Shown: positions 33,383 through 42,257 of the stretch, piece after piece
Layout: the number at the start of each line of letters is the position of its first letter
Position numbering within the stretch: position 1 is the first letter of the stretch
From: Runella rosea
Lineage (GTDB): Bacteria > Bacteroidota > Bacteroidia > Cytophagales > Spirosomataceae
DNA: 64,000 nt
Direction of reading: 5' to 3'
Assembly: GCF_003325355.1 (NCBI RefSeq)
Contig: NZ_CP030850.1
Coordinates: 1,798,001 to 1,862,000, forward strand
The notes under the pieces: generated by a model
The model's database searches: none
The model's input: the letters and a program-made list of their open reading frames with translations, nothing else
Told to the model about the DNA's origin: nothing
Position numbers and translations under genes: made by a program

Positions 33383-34348
33383 ATGCCTTCTTGTATAATT
33401 ATTGGTGCGGGAATGACGGGGCTGACTGCCGCGCGTACACTTCAACAAAACGGCTGGAACGTCACGGTACTCGACAAAGGGCGTGGTGTAGGTGGGCGCA
33501 TGGCGACCCGCCGTTTGGCCAATGCCCGCGCTGACCACGGTGCCCAGTATTTTACGGCTCGTACCACCGAGTTTCAGCAATTTATTTCAGTGCTAACCGA
33601 AGTAGGTGTTGTCCAAGAATGGGCCTTGCAGGATACAGAACTTAGTGATATTTCTTTTCATCATCCGCGTTTTGTGGGAGTGGAGGGCATGAGCAGCATT
33701 GCCAAATACATGGCGCAACCACTCAATGTGCAAACTGGCCAGCGCGCAATACACATTTCAGGGGATGAAAACGGTTGTATTGTTCTGACGGAATCAGGAC
33801 AAGCCTATGAGGCCGACACGCTCATCATCACCATCCCTGCTCCGCAAGCCTTGGTACTTTTAAACGACAGTTATCTGCTTTCAGCGGCGGAGTCTAGTGT
33901 TTTTGAGAGCATAGAATATGCTCCCTGCATTGCGGTAATGGTACTTTTGAATGGGAATAGCCTTATTCCAACGCCAGGCATCCTCAAATTTGGCCAAGGC
34001 CCCGTGGCGTGGGTGGCCGATAATTTTCAAAAAGGGATTTCAGAAACTACTTCCATCACCGTTCATGCAAGCGCCGCCTTTAGCAAGCAGCACTTAGAAG
34101 AAGACCTTACCGCAACGGGTGAATTGCTCCTTGATTCGCTCAGTGAGTGGATTCCCAAAGCGCAGATTGAATCGTTTCAGGTGCATCGCTGGCGGTACAG
34201 TTTAGCCGAAAAATCTTATCCTCAACCCTATTACGTCTGCAATACCCCGTTTTCGCTATTGATGGGTGGAGACGGATTCGGACAGGGAAATGTAGAAGGA
34301 GCCTTTCAATCAGGGCGGCAAATGGCCAACTTTTTGCTTAAATTTTAG
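33383..34348 (+). CDS. FAD-dependent oxidoreductase, renalase-like
   Basis: 321 residues. The FAD-binding motif IIGAGMTGLTAA starts at residue 6, and KGRGVGGRMATRR with DHGAQYFTAR (about 33-62) is the renalase-family signature. The C-terminal LMGGDGFGQGNVEGAFQSG closes the FAD site. Bacterial renalase-like enzymes oxidise wrongly reduced dihydro-NAD(P) isomers; that role here is an inference. The ATG at 33383 places the Rossmann motif correctly; an upstream ATG at 33353 is less likely. It is convergent with another FAD enzyme. Confidence 0.8.
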   Translation: MPSCIIIGAGMTGLTAARTLQQNGWNVTVLDKGRGVGGRMATRRLANARADHGAQYFTARTTEFQQFISVLTEVGVVQEWALQDTELSDISFHHPRFVGVEGMSSIAKYMAQPLNVQTGQRAIHISGDENGCIVLTESGQAYEADTLIITIPAPQALVLLNDSYLLSAAESSVFESIEYAPCIAVMVLLNGNSLIPTPGILKFGQGPVAWVADNFQKGISETTSITVHASAAFSKQHLEEDLTATGELLLDSLSEWIPKAQIESFQVHRWRYSLAEKSYPQPYYVCNTPFSLLMGGDGFGQGNVEGAFQSGRQMANFLLKF

Positions 34349-34381
34349 ATATAAACACCCTAAAAATCTAAATTTCGGACC

Positions 34382-35614
34382 TCATATTCCCGCTATCATA
34401 TCGGCTACTGCTCTGCCCGTAGCCATAGCGGCATTCAACGACGGATAAGAAGTATGATCGCCGCATTCGTACAAATGCTCGCTGATTTTTAAATTAGTGG
34501 CAGGTGCATTGGCGGGGTATTTGACCAACGATTCAGGGATATGATACGTACGAAGGTGCTTCCACGTTTTTACTTCTTCGCCAAACCAACCCGTAAGCTC
34601 GTGTACGATGCGGTCGGTTAGTTTTTTCTCGTCAAACCATTCTAATCCTTGCGTACTTACTGACACCAACGCTTTGCCTTCGGGCGCATACGAGGGAGCA
34701 ATATCGCTGGGCACACACACGTTGTGCACCACAGACAGTCGATTAGGATTGAGCGCCAGCATCTTTTCATTCAACGGCGAGCGCTCGGCAGCGAAATAGG
34801 TGCAGGTCGTTACGTTATATTCTCGTTTTAGGCTCCTCCCCAACAGCACATCAGCTTGTCGGGCATCGGTGGCCACCACTATATTTTTAGCAGTCAGCGT
34901 TTTACCATCCGAAAGATAAACTTTGCTACCTTCAATTTTTTCTACTTTGGTGTTCAATCGCAGGGTATGAGGCGGTAATTTAGCCGCCATTTGCTCAGGA
35001 ATGGCCTGCATTCCTCCCGCAGGAATGACGGCGTCGCCAGTGTAAAATTGCTTGAAAATAAAACGAAAGAAATTACTGGAGGTTTCCAGTTCATTTTCCA
35101 GAAATACGCCCCCGAAAAAGGGTTTAAAAAAATCGGCAATCATCTCATCGCTCCAGCCATAATTGCGCAAATAAGTGAGCGTATCGGTGGCATGTTCATG
35201 AAAAAAAGCGTCAGTAGATTCTTTGCTTACATTATTTGACAATTGAAGAACCTTGAGCTTATCAACCAGCGTCCCAACTGATGAAAACAGGGTTTTGAAC
35301 ACTTGAGTAGGTTCTTTGAACGGGTCACTGATGACCGAAAAATCATTGTCTTTGCGAATCAAAGCACCCGAACGGAACGATTTTAACGCCAATGCGTTGT
35401 AGTTCAACAGTCGTTGTGCCTCCGGATACGCCGTCAATAATATCTGGAAGCCCCGGTCCAACAGGTAGCCATCGACTTTATCGGTTCGCACCCGTCCGCC
35501 AACCGCCTCGGCGGCCTCCAATACCAAGGGGGCAATGCCAAAATGGGATAAATAATTGGCGCAAGACAAACCTGCGATACCCGCTCCGATAATAATGACT
35601 TCGTGATTGGCCAT
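34382..35614 (-). CDS. FAD-dependent amine oxidase / phytoene-desaturase-like protein
   Basis: 410 residues. The N-terminus has VIIIGAGIAGLSCA and EAAEAVGGRVRTDKVDGYLLDRGFQ, the FAD-binding and GGR(V/A)-T motifs of the protoporphyrinogen oxidase, phytoene desaturase and amine oxidase superfamily. The C-terminal YECGDHTSYPSLNAAMATG completes the FAD site. The exact reaction is not determinable; no carotenoid or haem genes are adjacent. The ATG at 35614 is used; 35635 is an alternative. Confidence 0.8.
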   Translation of the reverse strand: MANHEVIIIGAGIAGLSCANYLSHFGIAPLVLEAAEAVGGRVRTDKVDGYLLDRGFQILLTAYPEAQRLLNYNALALKSFRSGALIRKDNDFSVISDPFKEPTQVFKTLFSSVGTLVDKLKVLQLSNNVSKESTDAFFHEHATDTLTYLRNYGWSDEMIADFFKPFFGGVFLENELETSSNFFRFIFKQFYTGDAVIPAGGMQAIPEQMAAKLPPHTLRLNTKVEKIEGSKVYLSDGKTLTAKNIVVATDARQADVLLGRSLKREYNVTTCTYFAAERSPLNEKMLALNPNRLSVVHNVCVPSDIAPSYAPEGKALVSVSTQGLEWFDEKKLTDRIVHELTGWFGEEVKTWKHLRTYHIPESLVKYPANAPATNLKISEHLYECGDHTSYPSLNAAMATGRAVADMIAGI

Positions 35615-35742
35615 GATTGTAAATGAGTTTTGCACAAATTAAAGCGGAAGCCTCGTTCAAACCAACGTTTTTTTTGTTTTTAACGACCCCTCCGCCCCTT
35701 AAAATCTATGGTATCAACAAATTCAATCTAAAACTGTTTGCG

Positions 35743-35750
35743 TACCTTTG
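35743..35750 (+). promoter_or_regulatory. -7 promoter motif TACCTTTG
   Basis: Perfect TAnnTTTG, 61 bp upstream of the cyclophilin ATG. No -33 element recognised. Confidence 0.45.
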
Positions 35751-35810
35751 TATCCCAAATTAAATAAAACCACTCGCTCCGGCGAAAAATAACCGTTAAT
35801 ACGTACACAA

Positions 35811-36254
35811 ATGCCTAAAGCTGAAATGATTACCGAAAAAGGGACAATGTTGATCGACTTTTACGATCAGGATGCCCCTATTGCCGTTGCCAATTTTATC
35901 AAATTATCAAAAAGTGGATTTTACGATGGCCTTACTTTCCACCGCGTCATTCCTAACTTTATGATTCAGGGAGGTTGTCCACAAGGAACTGGCCGTGGCG
36001 GTCCAGGATACACTATCAAATGTGAATTGACGGGCAACAATCAGTACCACGACCGTGGTGTTCTTTCGATGGCCCACGCTGGTCGCAACACGGGTGGCTC
36101 ACAGTTTTTTATCTGCCATAGCCGTACCAACACCGCTCACCTTGACCGTAATCACACGTGTTTTGGCAAAGTAACGGACGGTTTGGACGTAATCGATGCC
36201 ATCCGTCAGGGAGATAAAATTACCAAAATCAACATCATCGAAGACGAAGCTTAG
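35811..36254 (+). CDS. Cyclophilin-type peptidyl-prolyl isomerase, cytoplasmic
   Basis: 147 residues, a minimal cyclophilin. The active site motif FHRVIPNFMIQGG (catalytic Arg in FHR) and HAGRNTGGSQFFI are intact, as is LDRNHTCFGKV. No signal peptide, so it acts in the cytosol, isomerising Xaa-Pro bonds during folding. It begins a three-gene group (cyclophilin, small exported protein, OsmC protein) on the same strand with gaps of about 30-40 bp. Confidence 0.95.
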   Translation: MPKAEMITEKGTMLIDFYDQDAPIAVANFIKLSKSGFYDGLTFHRVIPNFMIQGGCPQGTGRGGPGYTIKCELTGNNQYHDRGVLSMAHAGRNTGGSQFFICHSRTNTAHLDRNHTCFGKVTDGLDVIDAIRQGDKITKINIIEDEA

Positions 36255-36286
36255 GCTTCGTCTTTACCCTTAACCAACATACTAAG

Positions 36287-36652
36287 ATGAAAAAGTGGAT
36301 TCCAATTTGTTTTCTGGGAATCAGCGTCTTGTTGATGTCCTTGACCAATTCTTCCCCGGTGGCGCTTTCAACAAGCACTGTCGATTCATTGTCTGACTAC
36401 GTGGGAACGTACAAAATGAAAGACAACGGGTATTTCAGTGCCTATAAAATCACCCTCAAAGAGGGCGCGTTGTTTGGAGAAGCCGACGAAAACGGGGCCA
36501 ACAAGCTGCTGAAACAAGACAAACCAGATACGTTCAAATCCACCAGCCAGTACGGCTCCATCATCACGTTCAAACGTAATCCTGAAACCAAAAAAGTAGT
36601 CGGGCTTTCGCTCCTGATTCAGGACACAGAAATGTTGGCGGACAAACAATAG
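36287..36652 (+). CDS. Small exported protein, DUF3471-like
   Basis: 121 residues with a signal peptide (MKKWIPICFLGISVLLMSL). The mature part begins LSDYVGTYKMKDNGYF and ends KKVVGLSLLIQDTEM. The Y-x-G-x-Y opening and G-hydrophobic close resemble the small beta domain found at the C-terminus of many beta-lactamase-like proteins (DUF3471). That relation is a pattern match only. Function unknown. It lies between a cyclophilin gene and an OsmC gene. Confidence 0.6.
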   Translation: MKKWIPICFLGISVLLMSLTNSSPVALSTSTVDSLSDYVGTYKMKDNGYFSAYKITLKEGALFGEADENGANKLLKQDKPDTFKSTSQYGSIITFKRNPETKKVVGLSLLIQDTEMLADKQ

Positions 36653-36691
36653 CGTCTTGTCCAAAAGATAACGGTTAACTTTTCAAAAATC

Positions 36692-37114
36692 ATGAAAGTA
36701 GAATTAGTACGCGTAGACGACGGCTTTCATTTTGAGGCCACGGGTTCATCGGACCAAAAAGTACACACCGATGCTTCTCCAAACATTGGCGGCAAAAACA
36801 TGGGTGTACGCCCGATGGAATTATTGCTGATGGGACTTGGTAGTTGTACGGCCATAGACGTCGTGCTGGTCTTAAAAAAACAGCGTCAAGACATATTGGA
36901 TTTTCGGATTTCGGTAGAAGGTGACCGAATCAAAGAAGACGATACCGAGCGCTCGCCGTTCCGCAAAATAACCATTCATTATTTCTTCAAAGGAAACCTC
37001 GACCGCGCCAAAGTAGAGCGCGCCGTAAAACTCTCAATGGAGAAATACTGCTCCGCAACGGCACAGTTTGAACCGTTGGCCGAAATTTCGCACGAGATTA
37101 CGATTGAAGCATAA
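36692..37114 (+). CDS. OsmC/Ohr-family protein
   Basis: 140 residues. The two conserved cysteines are present: Cys52 in GLGSCTAID and Cys120 in EKYCSATA, the peroxidatic and resolving positions of the OsmC/Ohr fold. The opening DASPNIGG and RPMELLLMGLGSC match the YhfA-like subgroup, whose substrates are less certain than those of Ohr. It probably reduces peroxides in the cytosol. Last gene of the cyclophilin group, followed by an imperfect inverted repeat. Confidence 0.85.
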   Translation: MKVELVRVDDGFHFEATGSSDQKVHTDASPNIGGKNMGVRPMELLLMGLGSCTAIDVVLVLKKQRQDILDFRISVEGDRIKEDDTERSPFRKITIHYFFKGNLDRAKVERAVKLSMEKYCSATAQFEPLAEISHEITIEA

Positions 37115-37120
37115 AAAGTA

Positions 37121-37184
37121 AGCAGTTCTCAGTTGGCAGTAGGCAATAGATAAAATATTACTGCCTACTGTAAACTGTGAGCTG
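37121..37184. repeat. Imperfect inverted repeat between convergent genes
   Basis: CAGTAGGCA (37137-37145) pairs with TGCCTACTG (37162-37170), with imperfect pairing extending outward through GCAGTTCTCAGTT and AACTGTGAGCTG. The string CTGCCTACTGTAA recurs near 56039. Possibly a terminator derived from a dispersed repeat. Confidence 0.55.
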
Positions 37185-37201
37185 CCTACGGTAAACTGAT
37201 T

Positions 37202-37870
37202 CTACCACCAACGATAAAACAACCCTACGCGGGCGTTAAGGGTGGAGGCATCTTTGATTCCTTCGGCGACAGACTCAAAAGGCAAGTGTTGGTACGTAGC
37301 TCCCGCTTCTATGCCCAATTTCCCCTGTTTTTTAAACAGCACACGCACTCCTGCGCCCGCTTGGGCCACGAATCGAAAGCCATTATCTCCCGTCGGAATA
37401 TTTCCCCAATAATTGATCAATTCGGCAAACGCTCCTCCAAGACCTACCTGCACATAAGGACGCACGCGGGCATTTACATTCCCAATGTGATAACTTCCCG
37501 TCACGACCAAAGGTATTGCCGAAAAAGTACGCGTTTGAACCGCCGAAACATCTTGATTATCAGAGCTATAAACCTGCCTCCCAATACGATTTTGGAAGTA
37601 TTGCGAACCTACCGAAAGCCCCGCCGATAAATTTGTTTTAGGAAAAACAAAGTCAACTGCAACGTTATAATTACGCAGCGTTGAGTTGTCCATGTAATTA
37701 CCAAATGTACCCGTAGGCAGCCCCAATCCACCCGTTACTGACACCCGGTAAGTAGTGTAGCGCTCGTAGGGCGACTGACGTTTAAACAATTCGGGCCGGT
37801 CAACCACTTGCTGCGCAAAGAGCTCTCCCGCAAAGACAAGTGTAATGGCCAAACAAATGACTCTTTTCAT
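37202..37870 (-). CDS. Outer membrane beta-barrel protein, porin-like
   Basis: 222 residues with a signal peptide (MKRVICLAITLVFAGELFAQ). Alternating amphipathic strands (YRVSVTGGLGLPTGTF, NVAVDFVF, AGLSVGSQYF, RPYVQVGLGGAF) and a C-terminus ending in aromatic residues (GLFYRWW) fit an eight-stranded outer membrane barrel as in OmpX/OmpA-like proteins. No peptidoglycan-binding domain. Function unknown. Not obviously co-transcribed with the lipoprotein gene upstream, 67 bp away. Confidence 0.75.
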   Translation of the reverse strand: MKRVICLAITLVFAGELFAQQVVDRPELFKRQSPYERYTTYRVSVTGGLGLPTGTFGNYMDNSTLRNYNVAVDFVFPKTNLSAGLSVGSQYFQNRIGRQVYSSDNQDVSAVQTRTFSAIPLVVTGSYHIGNVNARVRPYVQVGLGGAFAELINYWGNIPTGDNGFRFVAQAGAGVRVLFKKQGKLGIEAGATYQHLPFESVAEGIKDASTLNARVGLFYRWW

Positions 37871-37937
37871 ATTTTGTATTATTTAACGAGCAACGTATGA
37901 GGTTTACTTGTCCGAAAACCCTTCCATTGCTGAATTT

Positions 37938-38546
37938 TTAATTCTTTTTAAGGTAAGTTGATTGCGTAAAAACGGCATCAATGACCGATGCAACGGTATT
38001 TTCATCAAAAATTCCATCGCCTCGTATCTGCGCATTCCAGACCACCGTTGCTTTGTCGCTCGTACCAGCATTCTTAAGGTCGATGATTTCAACGTACCAA
38101 TACCTTTCAGTTGTTTGATAATACGAATACGTAGGCGGATAATAAAAACCACCACCGCCAAAACCCCAGTAGCTATTCCAAGGATTAAAATTGGCCACCA
38201 CACCCGTTTGGGTTTCGCTGATGCGCAGCACGTTTACACCAAAATCAGGCTTGGCAGTCTTGGCTACCCGAGCATAGCCTCGCTTGGTCATATTTTCGGC
38301 CACGCGGCTCAAAACGCGAAAATCCAACGCCGTCGTGGCTACTCCCGAGCGGTCATTTTGAACCACAAATACACTATCCGCCAAGCTGAAAGTGCTATAA
38401 TTTCCGAAATTGGTGTTTTTCTCGTAGTTTGTTATAAACACTTGTGAATCCTCTGGCGTTAGGTCCTGTAGGGCATCTGGGCTACACGACCAGCTCATTG
38501 CCGCGACCGCAAGCCCCATCATGATGTTCAAATACTTAACTTTCAT
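37938..38546 (-). CDS. DUF4136-like lipoprotein
   Basis: 202 residues. A lipoprotein signal ends in the lipobox SWSC (Cys21). The mature part has FGNYSTFSLADSVFV, then NMTKRGYARV, KPDFGVNVLRI and a Gly/Tyr/Pro-rich loop (about 125-145, WGFGGGGFYYPPTYSYY), then EIIDLKN and VWNAQIRGDG. This order is typical of DUF4136 proteins, which are envelope lipoproteins of unknown function. The ATG at 38546 gives a normal signal peptide; 38600 would be too long. Confidence 0.75.
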   Translation of the reverse strand: MKVKYLNIMMGLAVAAMSWSCSPDALQDLTPEDSQVFITNYEKNTNFGNYSTFSLADSVFVVQNDRSGVATTALDFRVLSRVAENMTKRGYARVAKTAKPDFGVNVLRISETQTGVVANFNPWNSYWGFGGGGFYYPPTYSYYQTTERYWYVEIIDLKNAGTSDKATVVWNAQIRGDGIFDENTVASVIDAVFTQSTYLKKN

Positions 38547-38616
38547 TGTTTTACGAAATTGATTAAATGTGTGTCTGTTATTAACGAAAATATCCCCCAA
38601 ATCATTTCATCCTTTC

Positions 38617-39534
38617 ATGCTCTATATTGCCAACGACCCTATTTACTGTCATCCGTTACCAACAGGCCCCAACGGCGAACCACACCGTTTTCCAATGCTC
38701 AAATATGAACTCATTCCTGAGCAACTCCTCTACGAAGGAACTTGCTCAAATGAAAATTTCTTTTCGCCCGGCACATTAGATGATCGTTGGATTTTGGGCG
38801 TACATACCCGCCAGTATTGGGAAGATTTGAAGCAGTTACGGATTTCTGAAAAAATGGTCAGACGCATCGGTTTTCCGTTGTCGGCGCGGCTCATTGAGCG
38901 CGAAACCTGCATTGCCCAAGGCACGATTGAATGTACGCACCATGCCTTAAAATATGGCGTTTCGATGAACGTAGCTGGTGGAACACACCATGCTTATCCC
39001 GACCGTGGAGAAGGGTTTTGCCTCTTGAATGACGTTGCCATTGCCGCTAACTATCTGTTAGAAAACAAATTAGCGACCAAGATACTGGTCATTGACTTAG
39101 ACGTACATCAAGGAAACGGCACGGCCGTTATTTTTCAGAATGACCCACGCGTGTTTACTTTTTCGATGCACGGCAAAGACAATTATCCTTTGCACAAAGA
39201 AATTTCTGACTTAGATATTGCCCTGCCAACGGGCACCCAAGACGATGAATATTTAGGACTTCTTACCCAAACGTTACCTTCTCTTTTTGAACAACAAAAA
39301 CCCGATTTTGCCTTTTACATTTCAGGCGTTGACATTTTGGGGACGGATAAATTGGGGAAACTTAAAGTAAGTATTGCCGGTTGTCGCCAACGCGATGAAT
39401 TTGTGTTTGAACAATGCCAAACGCACCAAGTTCCCGTGGTGGTGTCGATGGGTGGTGGGTATTCCCCACGCATTGCCGACATTGTAGAAGCACACTGCAA
39501 CACGTTTCGGAGTGCGCAGAAAATGTATTTCTGA
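38617..39534 (+). CDS. Histone deacetylase family enzyme
   Basis: 305 residues of the arginase/deacetylase fold. His124-His125 in GGTHHAYPDRGEG, the zinc ligands Asp162 and His164 in DLDVHQGNGTA, and Asp244 in GVDILGTDKLG are in place, so it should be catalytically active. The organisation is closest to the class IV (HDAC11-like) or acetylpolyamine group. Bacterial members deacylate polyamines, small amides or proteins. Cytoplasmic. Convergent with feoB across a bidirectional terminator; no linked genes suggest a substrate. Confidence 0.85.
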   Translation: MLYIANDPIYCHPLPTGPNGEPHRFPMLKYELIPEQLLYEGTCSNENFFSPGTLDDRWILGVHTRQYWEDLKQLRISEKMVRRIGFPLSARLIERETCIAQGTIECTHHALKYGVSMNVAGGTHHAYPDRGEGFCLLNDVAIAANYLLENKLATKILVIDLDVHQGNGTAVIFQNDPRVFTFSMHGKDNYPLHKEISDLDIALPTGTQDDEYLGLLTQTLPSLFEQQKPDFAFYISGVDILGTDKLGKLKVSIAGCRQRDEFVFEQCQTHQVPVVVSMGGGYSPRIADIVEAHCNTFRSAQKMYF

Positions 39535-39546
39535 TGCAATTTTCCG

Positions 39547-39583
39547 TTATGCGTCCGACGGTTTTGAACCGTCGGACGCATAA
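39547..39583. terminator. Bidirectional terminator
   Basis: Perfect 17-bp arms (39547-39563 and 39567-39583) with a 3-nt loop, between the deacetylase gene and feoB. Confidence 0.85.
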
Positions 39584-39587
39584 ATAA

Positions 39588-41717
39588 TTATTTCAGCAAC
39601 TGATACGTCACAAAAGCCAAACCATACGCCAGGGCCGTCATGTAAGCCAATTGAATCAGGGGCCATTTCCAGCCGTGGGTTTCGCGGTAAACGACCGCGA
39701 TGGTACTCATACACATCATGGCAAATACGTAGAAAATCAAGAGCGAAAACGCCAACGCAGGCGTGTACATTGGCTCACCCGTTTTGGGATTGATTTCGGC
39801 ACGCATCCGGGCTTTAATGGTGCCATTGTCGTCATCGGCGGCGCTACCAATGCTGTAAATAGTACTCATCGTTCCGACAAATACCTCACGGGCCGCAAAT
39901 GACGCCAACAAGGCAATGCCAATCTTCCAATCATAGCCCAAAGGGGCGATGACTGGTTCAATGAATTTACCGAAATGCCCAGCGTAAGAATGTTCTAATT
40001 TATAAGCCGCAACGGCATTGTCGAGCGTGGCACCTTCCAGCGCAGGATTAGATTTCTGGACCGTTTCTTCCGCCCGCGCAATCGTATCTCCGGGGCCGTA
40101 CGACGCCAACACCCACAAAATAATCGAAATTGCCACGATGATTTTTCCTGCTTCGGTCACAAAAGATTTGACGCTGTCCCACACCGACAAGCCCACGTGA
40201 TACCACCTTGGAGTCTTGTAGGTCGGCATTTCCATCACAAAGTAACCGCGCTCGGTATTTTTTACCATTCCTTTGATGACCCAAGCCGAAAGCAGCGCAC
40301 TCACCAGACCCAGCAGATAAAGCCCCATCAGCGTCAATCCCTGCAAGGTAAAAAAGCCCAAAACAGGCGTTGCGGGAACTACCAAAGCAATCAAAATGGT
40401 AAAAATGGGCAAACGCGCCGAGCAACTCATCAATGGAGTTACCAGAATGGTAAGCAAACGCTCCTTACGGTTTCCGATGCTCCGGGCCGACATAATGGCG
40501 GGTACTGCACAGGCTACGCCCGAAATCAGTGGCACCACACTTTTACCATTTAAACCGAATTTACGCATCAGTTTATCCATGATGACCATCACCCGCGCCA
40601 TGTAGCCAGATTCTTCCAACAAAGCCACCAGAAAAAAGAGAAAGGCAATTTGAGGAATAAAAATCACCACGCCGCCAATACCCGCAATGAGTCCATCGGT
40701 CAATAAATCTGTTAAAGCTCCCGACGGTAACTGTTGTTTTAACCAATCATTCAGCGCTGACACACCCGCATCAATCATATCCATCGGGTAGGTGGCGAGC
40801 GTAAAAACGGCCTGAAAAATAGTGAGCAACACCATCAAAAACACCGCATACCCCCAAAAAGGATGCAGCAAAATGGCATCTAGTCGCTTGGTCCACAGCG
40901 GTTTTACTAAAAAATCATCCGCCGCTTTGACCGAATCCTTGACCAAACCATCAATCACCGCGTAGCGATGCATGGTTTCGGCGGCCTGAAACCCACTTTC
41001 TTTGAAGTCATACTTCTCAATGAGTTGATCAAAAGCAACTCTTTTTTCCGTGTTTAAAAACGAAAAAATATCGTGCTGCTGCACGTAGTGCAATGCCAGA
41101 TAATTATTGGAAAGTTGATTGGTACGCTTAACGTCGTTGATTAATTCTGGGAATTGATCTGCAGGATTAAAAAAGTATTTTTGATTCAGCGTCGTGATTA
41201 CTGGTCTTTCGAGGGTTTGCACGATGGCCTGCTTCAAATTATCCAAGCCTTCGCCCACTCGGGCATTGATACGCACCACGGGTACGCCAAGTTTCATGGC
41301 CAGTTTTACCGCATTGACCTGAAGGTGCTTATCGCGTGCTACGTCAAGCATATTCAACGCCAACACCACGGGCAGACCCAAATCCGCCACCTGCGTAAAA
41401 AGCAATAAATTGCGCTTAAGATTGGAAGCATCGGCTACCATCACCACCACATCGGGATAGTTTTCATGAGCGGGATTGGCCAAAATATCAATCACCACCC
41501 GTTCATCCAGCGACTTTGGGTAAAGGCTGTACAAACCAGGCAAATCAATGACGATAGACTCGGTTTTGGAGTCCAACAACCATGTCCCCGATTTTTTCTC
41601 AATCGTTACGCTTGGAAAGTTTCCCACCTTTTGGCGCAGGCCGGTGAGTTGATTAAATAAGGAAGATTTGCCGCTATTGGGATTGCCGATAAGGGCTATG
41701 GTGGGTGTCTTTTTCAA
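39588..41717 (-). CDS. feoB: Ferrous iron transporter FeoB
   Basis: 709 residues. The N-terminal G domain shows G1 GNPNSGKSS (12-20), G3 DLPGLYSL and G4 NMLD; a helical GDI-like segment follows. The membrane part contains two Gate repeats (FLFFLVALLEESGYMARV... and the matching C-terminal half), with SGVACAVPAIMSAR and SCSARLPIF; the cysteines in these gates are conserved in FeoB. It imports Fe(II) across the inner membrane. feoA lies 6 bp upstream, and a Fur-box-like dyad precedes both. Confidence 0.97.
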   Translation of the reverse strand: MKKTPTIALIGNPNSGKSSLFNQLTGLRQKVGNFPSVTIEKKSGTWLLDSKTESIVIDLPGLYSLYPKSLDERVVIDILANPAHENYPDVVVMVADASNLKRNLLLFTQVADLGLPVVLALNMLDVARDKHLQVNAVKLAMKLGVPVVRINARVGEGLDNLKQAIVQTLERPVITTLNQKYFFNPADQFPELINDVKRTNQLSNNYLALHYVQQHDIFSFLNTEKRVAFDQLIEKYDFKESGFQAAETMHRYAVIDGLVKDSVKAADDFLVKPLWTKRLDAILLHPFWGYAVFLMVLLTIFQAVFTLATYPMDMIDAGVSALNDWLKQQLPSGALTDLLTDGLIAGIGGVVIFIPQIAFLFFLVALLEESGYMARVMVIMDKLMRKFGLNGKSVVPLISGVACAVPAIMSARSIGNRKERLLTILVTPLMSCSARLPIFTILIALVVPATPVLGFFTLQGLTLMGLYLLGLVSALLSAWVIKGMVKNTERGYFVMEMPTYKTPRWYHVGLSVWDSVKSFVTEAGKIIVAISIILWVLASYGPGDTIARAEETVQKSNPALEGATLDNAVAAYKLEHSYAGHFGKFIEPVIAPLGYDWKIGIALLASFAAREVFVGTMSTIYSIGSAADDDNGTIKARMRAEINPKTGEPMYTPALAFSLLIFYVFAMMCMSTIAVVYRETHGWKWPLIQLAYMTALAYGLAFVTYQLLK

Positions 41718-41723
41718 AGTGTA

Positions 41724-41951
41724 TTAAATGCTATCTTCAACCAAAACCGTTGCTGCTTCGTCTTTGCGCAGGGCAAGGCAGTAGCCATTGACCTGGATGC
41801 CGAGGGGATCGCCAAAGGGAGCTATAAAATCCAACATTACTTCAGAACCAGGCAGGCAGCCCATTTCCAGCAATTTCAACGATAAATCCACTTGGCGAAA
41901 TGCCTTTACAAAAGCGCGTTCTCCTATTTTTAAATCAGCAATGGTTTTCAT
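41724..41951 (-). CDS. feoA: FeoA, ferrous iron transport accessory protein
   Basis: 75 residues with an SH3-like fold: LKIGERAFV, LKLLEMGCLPGSEVML and IQVNGYCLALRKDEA are the family blocks. FeoA is a small cytosolic partner of FeoB. It is separated from feoB by 6 bp and is the first gene of the operon. Upstream, a 9-5-9 dyad at 42035-42057 may bind Fur. Confidence 0.9.
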   Translation of the reverse strand: MKTIADLKIGERAFVKAFRQVDLSLKLLEMGCLPGSEVMLDFIAPFGDPLGIQVNGYCLALRKDEAATVLVEDSI

Positions 41952-42257
41952 TCTGTATTCTCCGTCCGTTATTCGTTTTTTATCTTTTCGTCGTTCAAAT
42001 CAATGAAAGAACTAAATAATGGTTAATAACGAATTTATTTAGATTGAGTTTAAATAAACAACTGCAAAATAACATCTCTATTGCAAGAATATCAAATGAC
42101 AAGCGTCATCCTTCCAAAACAAAAAATATAATTTATTACAAATCAACACTTTACAGATAATAATATCTATACTAATTCTAAATTCCCAACAAAATGAACA
42201 CGACGAGTCGATTCTTCAACGGATAAACCTATTTTTGTTGATTAACAACATTTTCCA
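41952..42257. other. Divergent intergenic region feoA / exported protein
   Basis: 306 bp, AT-rich, with no gene. It holds the Fur-box-like dyad (42035-42057) and further A/T tracts. No perfect TAnnTTTG was found in either direction. Confidence 0.5.
42035..42057. promoter_or_regulatory. Candidate Fur box upstream of feoAB
   Basis: Arms TTATTTAGA and TTTAAATAA (8 of 9 positions complementary) flank TTGAG, giving a 23-bp dyad 84 bp upstream of the feoA ATG. Length and AT-rich symmetry fit a Fur-family site; binding is not shown. Confidence 0.5.

Noticed and set aside
37904..38203. Open frame of 99 codons with a hydrophobic start on the minus strand
   Set aside because: It overlaps the DUF4136-like lipoprotein gene in another frame; that gene has a lipobox and family motifs.
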